Assembly (NCBI GenBank): GCA_018378255.1 | Contig: JAGZXV010000180.1 | Span: 1 to 12,115 of the forward strand | Direction of reading: 5' to 3' | DNA from: Clostridiaceae bacterium | Lineage (GTDB): Bacteria; Bacillota; Clostridia; Lachnospirales; Lachnospiraceae | DNA: 12,115 nt | Part shown: one piece after another, positions 1 to 6,346 of the stretch | How the letters are laid out: every line of letters begins with the position of its first letter | How positions within the stretch are numbered: position 1 is the first letter of the stretch | The notes under the pieces: generated by a model | Seen by the model: only the letters and a program-made list of their open reading frames with translations | What the model was told of the DNA's origin: nothing | Databases searched by the model: none | Translations under genes and position numbers: made by a program

Positions 1-270
1 CCAACGGGAAGGGAAGAATTACCGGAAACTTCACCTGTACCTGAGACATCACCAATACCGGAAACATCACCTGTACAGACCACACCGGCGCCTGAGACCG
101 CTCCTTCCCAGCCGCAGACCAGCGATGGGGGAGTGGGTGTTGTGACGGCTGCGGATACTACGGCAGTTCCCCAGGAAAACCAGAATTCTTCAGGCGGTTT
201 GGGCCCTAAGGGTCCGGGAGAGCCTGGAGCAACTGCGCCGTCAAAACAGGAGAAAGGGCCAGGGGTATAA
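1..270 (+). CDS. C-terminal tail of a Pro/Thr-rich protein (5' truncated)
   Basis: Frame 1 is open from the first base to a TAA at 268-270, giving 89 codons with no start inside the window. The tail begins with three PETSP(V/I) repeats, continues Pro/Thr/Gln-rich (QTTPAPETAPSQPQT), and ends Gly/Pro-rich (GGLGPKGPGEPG). It has no hydrophobic segment, no cysteine and no recognisable catalytic motif, so it is probably a disordered tail. Such tails occur at the C-terminus of class A penicillin-binding proteins and other surface proteins of Firmicutes, but the folded part lies outside the window, so that identity is only a guess. The reading frame is supported by the protein-level repeat, which keeps PETSP while codons vary at third positions (gaa/gag, act/aca, cct/cca). 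A hairpin follows the stop immediately. Confidence 0.7.
   Translation, partial: PTGREELPETSPVPETSPIPETSPVQTTPAPETAPSQPQTSDGGVGVVTAADTTAVPQENQNSSGGLGPKGPGEPGATAPSKQEKGPGV
22..75 (+). repeat. three tandem 18-bp repeats coding PETSP(V/I)
   Basis: Three in-frame 18-base units at 22-39, 40-57 and 58-75 encode PETSPV, PETSPI and PETSPV. Units 1 and 3 differ by one base; unit 2 differs mainly at third codon positions. A degenerate fourth copy (PETAPS) follows at about 91-108. Repeats of this kind can change copy number by slippage without shifting the frame. Confidence 0.8.
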
Positions 271-304
271 TGTGAAATATAAGCCTGGCGGCTTATGTTT
301 CACA
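271..304. terminator. 15-bp hairpin after the truncated gene
   Basis: Bases 271-285 pair with 290-304 around the 4-base loop TGGC, with 14 Watson-Crick pairs and one T-G pair (278/297). It begins directly after the TAA of the upstream gene. The downstream side has only a weak T run (TTTGTT at 311-316, after CCTAAA), so as a plus-strand intrinsic terminator it is imperfect. It may work mainly as a 3' end stabiliser or a weak terminator. Confidence 0.5.
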
Positions 305-377
305 CCTAAATTTGTTCCGGAGCCATAAATAGGAACCGCAATATTTGCGCAACAAGCGCTCCGGCATGGAGGATAAA

Positions 378-1112
378 ATGGGAGAATTGGTACACAACCA
401 TAACCGGTCGGTGATCAGCAGGGAAGATCTGTGGGATCTGATGAAACAGCTTCATCCGGAACTGTCGAAAGAATCAATGGACTGGTTTGTCTATAATTGT
501 CAGGAACAGAATATATTTAAGCGCATCGGGCGCAATATGTATACCTTGGCAGGAAGCGAACTGGATAAAGAACGGTATGAGCCGGAATACTCCTTCTTAT
601 CATCCGGAACTTTGGATGTGCTGGAGATGAAAAAAGGACGTTTTAATTATCAGATTTGGGACAGCAGGATGCTGGAAGAGTTCATTCCGGATGGGGGAGG
701 ATTTCCCCATATAGTATTTGCCGAGGTGTCAAAAGAGCAGATGGAGACGGTATTTGAACATCTGCGCAGATATTTGGAATGTAATGTCTGGCTGAAACCG
801 GCGCATCAATATTTTAAAAAGTATCTGGAAGGGGAGACGGTTGTCGTGCTCCCCCTTTCCTCCGAGTCCCCGCGGCACAGAGACGATCCTCATAAGGTGA
901 GGCTGGAAAAGATATTGGTCGATTTATTTGCCAATAAACTGCTGTTGGGGTTATTCGATGCGCAAGGCAGAAAGACGGTTTATGAAAATGCGTTTGATAA
1001 GTATCTGATCGATGAAAGCACACTTTTCCGTTATGCAAGACGGAGGAATAAAGAAGAGGTTGTGCGTGAATTTATAAAAAATGAGACGGGGATTTGTTTG
1101 TTGGGGGAGTGA
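378..1112 (+). CDS. AbiEi/DUF6577-like antitoxin-type protein (orphan)
   Basis: The protein is 244 residues from the ATG at 378, which has GGAGG at 368-372 five bases upstream. TTG at 345 and ATG at 366 are in frame but lack such a site. The first ~65 residues look like a winged-helix unit (SREDLWDLMKQLHP, then IGRNMYTL). The C-terminal third has the pattern I associate with AbiEi-like/DUF6577 proteins: LEKILVDLF, a YENAFDKY segment, then LFRYARRRNKEE. In type IV toxin-antitoxin systems such proteins repress their own promoter and counter an AbiEii nucleotidyltransferase toxin. No toxin gene follows; the next gene is convergent. The family match is from memory of motifs, not a search. There is no signal peptide or membrane segment, so it should be cytoplasmic. 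It could equally be a regulator unrelated to any toxin. Confidence 0.6.
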   Translation: MGELVHNHNRSVISREDLWDLMKQLHPELSKESMDWFVYNCQEQNIFKRIGRNMYTLAGSELDKERYEPEYSFLSSGTLDVLEMKKGRFNYQIWDSRMLEEFIPDGGGFPHIVFAEVSKEQMETVFEHLRRYLECNVWLKPAHQYFKKYLEGETVVVLPLSSESPRHRDDPHKVRLEKILVDLFANKLLLGLFDAQGRKTVYENAFDKYLIDESTLFRYARRRNKEEVVREFIKNETGICLLGE

Positions 1113-1138
1113 AATCTTTAATTTATGGCGGGAGTAAC

Positions 1139-1192
1139 GCCGTGAAGAGGGGGAACCTGGGTCTGGGACCGCAGGTTCCCCCTCTTCACGGC
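1139..1192. terminator. long perfect inverted repeat between convergent genes
   Basis: Bases 1139-1159 pair perfectly with 1172-1192 (21 bp). The loop can form four more pairs (1160-1163 with 1167-1170) with one bulged base at 1171. It lies between the stop of the antitoxin-like gene (1112) and the end of the minus-strand operon (1285), where a bidirectional terminator would be expected. Neither side is followed by a T tract, which is unusual for intrinsic termination, so it may instead be a dispersed palindromic element or an mRNA 3' end barrier. Confidence 0.5.
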
Positions 1193-1241
1193 TGTATATG
1201 GGCTGAATAAGAGATAAATAAAGATTGGGTGATAGGAGTTT

Positions 1242-1264
1242 AAAAAGCAAAAGCTCAGTTGAGC
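1242..1264 (-). terminator. possible weak terminator of the redox operon
   Basis: On the minus strand, about 20 bases after the peptidase stop, a short dyad GCTC-AACT-GAGC (1264-1253) is followed directly by TTTTGCTTTTT. The T-rich run fits intrinsic termination, but a stem of only four to five pairs is weak. The larger hairpin at 1139-1192 would back it up. Confidence 0.35.
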
Positions 1265-1284
1265 GTAACTTTCTGCAATACAAA

Positions 1285-2349
1285 TCACAAAATAGTCAAT
1301 TCCTTAGGATACTCCGTCAAATTTTTTCTGCCCTCCGGCGAAATCCAAACCATATCTTCAATCCGAACCCCAAACCTGCCGGGCAGATAGATGCCGGGCT
1401 CCATGGTGATCACATTTCCAACGGTGAAAATGTCTTTACTTCCCAGTGAAGCTCTCTGGCCATCATGGCAGATCAGACCTACGGAATGGCCAAGGCCGTG
1501 TCCAAAAGTTCCTTTATAAGGGGTGGAATCTATGATGGTTCGGGCGGCATTGTCCACTTCATCCCCGGTTTTGCCAGGAGCCAGCGCGTCGATACCGGCA
1601 AGCTGGGCTTTTAAAACCAGGTCATAAACTTCTTTCATCTCGTCTGTCGCATACTCTAAGGCGAAAGTCCGGGTCATATCGGAACAGTATCCCCCTATTT
1701 TAGCTCCAAAATCCAGGGTGACAAAATCGCCGGGCTGAAGTATCCTCGAACCTGGAAATCCGTGGGGGAGGGAGGAATTGGTTCCGCTCAGGATGATGAC
1801 CGGGAAGGCCAGCCCTTCTGCTTTGTTTTTGTACAGCCGGTATACCATCTCTGCGACCAAATCCTGCTCCGAAACGCCGGGGCGTATCATAGGAAGGAGC
1901 TCTTTGAGTGACTGCTCTGCGATCCGTTGGGCGCGGATCATGCATTCAATCTCTTCCGGCAGCTTTTGATGGCGGAGATTTTCTAAAAGGCCGTTGAGTA
2001 AAACAGCGGTGCAGGGAAGCGCTTCTGTGTACCGGTTGAACTGACTGACTGTCAGCGTATTGTTTTCAAGAGCCAGTGTACTGAGCTTCAAGTCCCTGGC
2101 AAGACGGCATACGATGGGAACAAAATCCCCGTCGGCCTGCTCTAAATGGACGCCGGATTCAAAAAAATGTTTCTGTGCCCCTTCAATGGTGCGAAAATCA
2201 GTAAAATACCAGCTTTCGCAGGGGGTGACCAGTAAAACGGCGCTGGCAAAAAAGTCCGTCAGGTAAAACAGGTTTGTGGAAGAGGTGACCAGTGCGGCCT
2301 CAATCCCCTCCCTTTTTAATGCTTCCTGGAAAAGTTTTAGTTTCTTCAT
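1285..2349 (-). CDS. M24 family metallopeptidase (Xaa-Pro dipeptidase/aminopeptidase-like)
   Basis: This is a 354-residue cytoplasmic protein of the pita-bread fold, close to the usual 350-360 of PepQ/YpdF-type enzymes. An N-terminal creatinase-like domain (about 1-125) precedes the catalytic domain. All five expected metal ligands can be placed: Asp213 (TLDFG), Asp224 (CSDMTRT), His288 (GHGLGH), Glu317 (TMEPGIY) and Glu331 (RIEDM). His196 in LPHG fits the substrate-binding histidine. Enzymes of this family release the N-terminal residue from dipeptides or peptides, often with proline second, using two Mn or Co ions. I chose ATG at 2349, which has GGAAAGGAAG upstream; an in-frame TTG at 2388 would run into the upstream gene. 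The gene lies 19 bases after the Fe-S subunit stop and is the last of the operon. Its link to the redox genes could be substrate trimming or simple cotranscription. Confidence 0.9.
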   Translation of the reverse strand: MKKLKLFQEALKREGIEAALVTSSTNLFYLTDFFASAVLLVTPCESWYFTDFRTIEGAQKHFFESGVHLEQADGDFVPIVCRLARDLKLSTLALENNTLTVSQFNRYTEALPCTAVLLNGLLENLRHQKLPEEIECMIRAQRIAEQSLKELLPMIRPGVSEQDLVAEMVYRLYKNKAEGLAFPVIILSGTNSSLPHGFPGSRILQPGDFVTLDFGAKIGGYCSDMTRTFALEYATDEMKEVYDLVLKAQLAGIDALAPGKTGDEVDNAARTIIDSTPYKGTFGHGLGHSVGLICHDGQRASLGSKDIFTVGNVITMEPGIYLPGRFGVRIEDMVWISPEGRKNLTEYPKELTIL

Positions 2350-2368
2350 AATATAAGAGCTTCCTTTC

Positions 2369-2887
2369 CTAAATCTGCCGTCCTGCAATGTCCCTGGCGG
2401 TTTCCGTTATAGAACCGGAACCGTGGGCGGCCTCATATTCTTCTTCGGTAACCATGCGGAGAGCGCCTGTGGGGCAGACGCGGACGCAGGCGGGGTCCAT
2501 CCCGTATTGGAGGCGGAGATAGCAGCCGTTGCATTTTTCCATTTTTCCCTGGGCATTGAAGGAGGGAGCGCCGAATGGACAGGCCATGGAGCAGCTATGA
2601 CATCCGATGCAGTCGGTAGTGTCAAATATGGTCAGATCAGTTTCCGGATCCTTTTTCAGACAGCCAACCGGGCAGGCTGTGATGCAGGGAGCCGGTGAAC
2701 AGTGCATACAGGCCACGGAATAGTGGGTGAATACCGGCTTTTCATCTTTGTGCTGCATTTCAAATATGGTGCGGAAAGGGGCATTTCCCGTTTTGGGATC
2801 ATAGTCATTCTGATCCATGCATGCCACCGCACAGGCTCCGCAGGAACAGCAGAGTTCAGCATCAAAGTCCAGAATCATTTTTTTCAT
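2369..2887 (-). CDS. 4Fe-4S ferredoxin-type electron transfer subunit (DmsB/HycB-like)
   Basis: The protein has 172 residues and sixteen cysteines in four sets suited to four [4Fe-4S] clusters: C13/C16/C19/C23, C60/C63/C68/C72, C93/C96/C99/C103 and C119/C122/C134/C138. The order and spacing, including CMHCSPAPC and the long C-x11-C in the last set, match the beta subunit of DMSO-reductase-family enzymes. It should carry electrons between the FAD protein and the Mo/W subunit in the cytoplasm. There is no signal peptide and no C-terminal membrane helix. I chose ATG at 2887, seven bases after AGGAG; the in-frame GTG at 2911 lies upstream of that site. The start overlaps the 3' end of the molybdopterin gene by 26 bases in another frame, implying translational coupling. 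Confidence 0.9.
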   Translation of the reverse strand: MKKMILDFDAELCCSCGACAVACMDQNDYDPKTGNAPFRTIFEMQHKDEKPVFTHYSVACMHCSPAPCITACPVGCLKKDPETDLTIFDTTDCIGCHSCSMACPFGAPSFNAQGKMEKCNGCYLRLQYGMDPACVRVCPTGALRMVTEEEYEAAHGSGSITETARDIAGRQI

Positions 2888-5021
2888 GGAAATCTCCTTT
2901 CTTTGTAACACGGCATCGGTTGGAGCGGACGGCAGGAAATCCGGAATACGGATCTAAACGGTCACAGTCCACCAGATTATTGAAGTTCGCCTCCCGGTAA
3001 TCATGATACAGGCTGACGAGTCCGGCCGGGTTGTGGTAGGATAAGTTGGCGCACACGGTGACGCTTCCCGCTGGGGTACTGATTTCAATCACATCATCCT
3101 GGGCAATCCCCATGTTTTTGGCATCATCGGGATTTAAATCGGCCATGGCTTTAGGTCTCAGGCTGCGCAGCCAGCTCACATCGTGGAGTCTGGAATGGAG
3201 GGCGTTTGGAAGACGTCCGCCTGAAGTGAGGGTAAAGGGATAAATATCCTCATCAATGGAATCCAGGGGTTCTCTGTAGGTTGGGAGAGGATCCAGCCCC
3301 CATTCAGGGTGGGCGGCGATCAGCTCTGATTTCAGCTCGAATTTTCCTGTCGGTGTCTTCAGCCCCCGTTTTAGTGCCGCCAGCTCCTGATGAGGTTTGA
3401 ATTCCGGCACTTTAAGCGGTACATTGGCTTCCTGAAGCTGATCCACTGTGTAAGAAATAGGGCTGAGTATGTATTCCAGGCAGGCCCGGTAACCCTTTCT
3501 CAGCAGAGGATCATCCAGATCCATATAGTTAGCCAGATCGCACATAATTGTGGTATCCGGTTTGGATTCGTAAAGCGGTTCTATAACAGGTGTGGTATAA
3601 AATGCATAGCCGCCGGGATAGGATTTGAATTCCTCTCTTTCAAAGGAACTGCAGGCCGGCAGTACGATATCCGCATATTGACAGGAATCCGTCATAAAAA
3701 GGTCGGTATCCACAAAGAAGTCCAGCTGTTCCAACGCCCGTTTCATCTTTTCGCTGTCGGGGAACATTCTGAAATTCATTCCAAAGGCCACAACCGCCTT
3801 CAGCGGATAAGGTTTCCCTGTTAAAATCTGCCTGGAAATGTCCATGGACTGGGTTTCGTGCTCCAGCAGATTCCAGAGGGGGAATCGTTGTGCTCCTACA
3901 GGATCGGCCATGGGAGCCTTTCTGGCTTCAGCCACGAACTCATGTTCCAGGGTGTGATAGCCGGAAGCCTGATGGATATAGGTAAATTCTACGGGCATCT
4001 GTCCGCCTTTTTTATCGTAACTTCCCGTGATGGCGGTTAAGGCCATGATCGCCCGGTAGTTCTGCATCCCATTGATGTGATGGGCCAGAGGGGCGGAACT
4101 TTCACGGACGCTGATGGGTCCGTTTTCGTGAATCATTTTGGCTGCGGCCAGCACTTTTTCATAAGGAACGCCGGTCAGCTTTTCCACATTGGTTTCATTG
4201 AAGCCGCGGCAGTATTCGGCGTATTCCCCAAAGCCGTGTACGTACCGGTCGATATAATCCCGGTCAATCCAGCCGTTTTGAATCAGGGCATTGGCGATTG
4301 CCAGAGCCAGAGCTCCGTCTGTGCCGGGCCTTGGCTGTAAAAACAGATCAGCGATTTTTTCCGCAGTCTGGGTATACATGGTGTCCACTATGATGAACTT
4401 ACAGCCTGCCTTTTTCAGACGCTCCGTACTTTTAGCGCCTAAATAACCTGAAAAATAAGGATTATGGGCCCAGCCCAGAAATAATTTGGAATTTTTCATG
4501 TCAGGCCGGGCAGGAGAAGCGGTGGCGGTCTGCCATGCCATCAGCCCGGATGTGAAGCAGGAGCTGGATTCCGTACCGTAGTTTGGAGAGCCAAAGGAGT
4601 AGGCCAGGCGCTGCAGAATAGGGCGGTACCATTTGCTGTATCCGGAGAAAAACTGGACGGATTGGGCGCCGTATTCCGCTTTTGCTTCCAGCAGTTTGGA
4701 GGCGATGGTCTGGTATGCCTCTTCCCAGGATATCGGTTCAAAAGAACCGCTTCCTTTCGGGCCGGTCCGTTTTAGTGGAGTCTTGATCCGGTCTTTCCGG
4801 TAGATATACTGGCGGTTGGCAGCGCCTTTGGTGCACAGAAGGCCTCTGTTTAGAGGATGATCCCTGGTGCCTTCCACCTTTATAACCACACCGTCTTTTA
4901 CATAGGCGTCCACTCCGCAGTGAGAGGAGGGAGAACAGATATCACACATGGTGTGACGTACTTCAATTCCTGTTTCAGGACAGGGAATTTTCGCTTTTAA
5001 CAGTTCTTCAATTCTTGTCAT
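2862..5021 (-). CDS. molybdopterin (Mo/W-bis-MGD) oxidoreductase, catalytic subunit
   Basis: This 719-residue protein belongs to the DMSO reductase family. The N-terminal Fe-S domain has C26-x2-C29-x5-C35 and C63 (LLCTKG); the x5 gap is longer than the common x3. The molybdopterin-binding core follows (ISWEEA at 97-102, ADIVLPACSSFERE mid-protein), then a C-terminal dinucleotide-binding barrel (PFTLTSGGR, HDVSWL, MADLNPDDA). Within YGTESSSCFTSG, Cys155 aligns best with the metal-ligand cysteine of PhsA/PsrA-type enzymes. There is no in-frame TGA suggesting selenocysteine. No twin-arginine signal is visible, so it should be cytoplasmic, unlike most respiratory relatives. ATG at 5021 has AAGGAGG inside the upstream FAD gene, with a 14-base overlap. 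The substrate is unknown: S- or N-oxide reduction, polysulfide or thiosulfate chemistry, and hydroxyl removal are all possible for this family. Confidence 0.93.
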   Translation of the reverse strand: MTRIEELLKAKIPCPETGIEVRHTMCDICSPSSHCGVDAYVKDGVVIKVEGTRDHPLNRGLLCTKGAANRQYIYRKDRIKTPLKRTGPKGSGSFEPISWEEAYQTIASKLLEAKAEYGAQSVQFFSGYSKWYRPILQRLAYSFGSPNYGTESSSCFTSGLMAWQTATASPARPDMKNSKLFLGWAHNPYFSGYLGAKSTERLKKAGCKFIIVDTMYTQTAEKIADLFLQPRPGTDGALALAIANALIQNGWIDRDYIDRYVHGFGEYAEYCRGFNETNVEKLTGVPYEKVLAAAKMIHENGPISVRESSAPLAHHINGMQNYRAIMALTAITGSYDKKGGQMPVEFTYIHQASGYHTLEHEFVAEARKAPMADPVGAQRFPLWNLLEHETQSMDISRQILTGKPYPLKAVVAFGMNFRMFPDSEKMKRALEQLDFFVDTDLFMTDSCQYADIVLPACSSFEREEFKSYPGGYAFYTTPVIEPLYESKPDTTIMCDLANYMDLDDPLLRKGYRACLEYILSPISYTVDQLQEANVPLKVPEFKPHQELAALKRGLKTPTGKFELKSELIAAHPEWGLDPLPTYREPLDSIDEDIYPFTLTSGGRLPNALHSRLHDVSWLRSLRPKAMADLNPDDAKNMGIAQDDVIEISTPAGSVTVCANLSYHNPAGLVSLYHDYREANFNNLVDCDRLDPYSGFPAVRSNRCRVTKKGDFHEKNDSGL

Positions 5022-6288
5022 GGCTGCCTCCTTCCAACTGGTGAATCAGTTCTTCACTCAGCCCTTCCCTTAACAGAACGCCTTTCTGCATATCGGAAAT
5101 GACCGGATGATGGTTCTGCAATATGCTCAGCAGATGGTTCTTTAAAATACCGCTGATCCGGCTGCCGCCCAGGATATTAATCCCTGCCAGCACGCCATCT
5201 TTTTTGACCGCTTCGATCCATAAGTCTTTTTCTTTATTCTCAAATGTAATCCTGGTTCCCTGGATCCGGTTGTCCCCGAACCCGATGAAATCCATATCGA
5301 AGAAATGAGTGATGTTATGTAATATGTTGCCTTTAAATTCTTTTTGGCTGCCGGCCATATTGGCCCCCGCCGTGTATCCCTGATAGGCGGCATTGGCCCA
5401 TAATCCGATGATCTGGGTGGTTTGGCTCTGCAGGTTATTGCCTTCGCAGCAGTCTCCGGCCGCATAGATTCCGGCACAGGAGGTCTGCATATCCTGATCC
5501 ACCACGATTCCGCGGTTTACCAGAATGGCAGGAGAGGAGGCCAGCGAAGTGTTGGCTCTGGTTCCGATACAGAGGGCGGTCACATCGGCCGGGATCCGGG
5601 ACTGATCGGAACACTCCACCGACAGGGCAGTTTCGCTGCCCTTGCGGATTGCAGAAAGGCCGGAGGAAAATTTCAGTTTGATGCCTTTCTCCATGAGCCG
5701 CTTTTCAATCCGCCCGGCCGTTTCAGGATATGCGGCCAGGGGGAAGATGTGGGGAGCCATATCCACTAATGTGGTGTCCAGCCCATTGTTGTAAAGGACT
5801 TCCAGCACTTTGATTCCGGCCATGGATGCTCCTGCCACAACGGCTGAAGACAGGTTTTCCGTATCCAGAAGCTTTTTTAAATTTCTGGAATCATCCAGGG
5901 TTCTCATATAGATGGTCCGTTCAGGGCAGTCGTTGGGAAGAGGCGGCACGAGGGAACGGGCCCCTGTGGCGATGAGGATTTTATCGTATTGGCGAACGGT
6001 TCCGTCCGCCAGCACTACTTCTTTCAGCTCTGCATTTAAAGCGGTTACTGCAGTATTGGAGTAGATATCAGCCTTATAGGCCAGGGCGATATCCTCCAGT
6101 TCGCCAAATGGAAACATGCCCTCGTAGCGGAGCCTGTTTGATGCATAATAGGTGGTGAGCATAGGGTTATAAGGGGCGTCCGGGTGGTCGGAATAGATAT
6201 CCACGTTTCCTGTGGAATCCGCATCGCGGATTGCGGTCAGCGCATAATAGCCGGCGCATCCGAAGCCGATAATTGCATAAGATGCCAT
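5008..6288 (-). CDS. FAD-dependent pyridine nucleotide oxidoreductase (electron input subunit)
   Basis: This 426-residue two-dinucleotide-fold flavoprotein resembles NADH:rubredoxin or nitrite reductase FAD domains. The FAD-binding motif G8-FGCA-G13 is at the N-terminus, ATGA spans 107-110, the NAD(P) fold motif is GASMAG (153-158, second glycine replaced by serine), and the second FAD motif is GIYAAGD (273-279). No redox-active CxxxxC pair of the disulfide reductase type is seen near residue 45, where NPMLTTYY lies instead. It likely oxidises NAD(P)H and passes electrons to the Fe-S subunit, or the reverse. The ATG at 6288 has AAAGGAG six bases upstream. The 3' end overlaps the molybdopterin gene by 14 bases, which argues for a stoichiometric complex. 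Confidence 0.9.
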   Translation of the reverse strand: MASYAIIGFGCAGYYALTAIRDADSTGNVDIYSDHPDAPYNPMLTTYYASNRLRYEGMFPFGELEDIALAYKADIYSNTAVTALNAELKEVVLADGTVRQYDKILIATGARSLVPPLPNDCPERTIYMRTLDDSRNLKKLLDTENLSSAVVAGASMAGIKVLEVLYNNGLDTTLVDMAPHIFPLAAYPETAGRIEKRLMEKGIKLKFSSGLSAIRKGSETALSVECSDQSRIPADVTALCIGTRANTSLASSPAILVNRGIVVDQDMQTSCAGIYAAGDCCEGNNLQSQTTQIIGLWANAAYQGYTAGANMAGSQKEFKGNILHNITHFFDMDFIGFGDNRIQGTRITFENKEKDLWIEAVKKDGVLAGINILGGSRISGILKNHLLSILQNHHPVISDMQKGVLLREGLSEELIHQLEGGSHDKN

Positions 6289-6317
6289 GGTTAACTCCTT
6301 TCTAAAGCGGGAAAATG

Positions 6318-6346
6318 GTAACAGTCAGGCCAGTCTGAGCTGTTAC
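6318..6346 (-). promoter_or_regulatory. hairpin over the stop codon of the MalY-like gene
   Basis: GTAACAG (6318-6324) pairs with CTGTTAC (6340-6346), and TCAG (6325-6328) pairs with CTGA (6335-6338), leaving one bulged base at 6339 and a 6-base loop. The TAA stop of the first operon gene (6345-6343) lies in the stem. The transcript downstream is only mildly T-rich, so partial termination or protection of the processed 5' cistron is more likely than full termination. It separates the PLP enzyme from the redox genes. Confidence 0.5.

Noticed and set aside
22..75. Tandem repeats as a CRISPR array
   Set aside because: The units are contiguous without spacers and are in-frame coding repeats.
317..364. 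CCGGAGC (317-323) and GCTCCGG (358-364) as a riboswitch or attenuator stem
   Set aside because: Seven pairs around a 34-base loop with competing small hairpins and no T run; I could not match it to any known RNA class.
814..1283. Minus-strand open frames opposite and after the antitoxin-like gene
   Set aside because: They are antisense to a gene with a good ribosome site, run through the large hairpin, and their translations show no family motif.
2350..2388. TTG at 2388 as the peptidase start
   Set aside because: It would overlap the Fe-S subunit and lacks a ribosome site; ATG at 2349 starts right before the family's normal N-terminus.
3390..3824. 144-codon plus-strand frame inside the molybdopterin gene
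   Set aside because: It is antisense to conserved parts of the catalytic subunit and has no recognisable domain.
2862..5021. Annotation as formate dehydrogenase or nitrate reductase
   Set aside because: There is no selenocysteine codon or FDH-type active-site motif, the N-terminal cluster spacing differs, and the surrounding genes do not include formate or nitrate functions.
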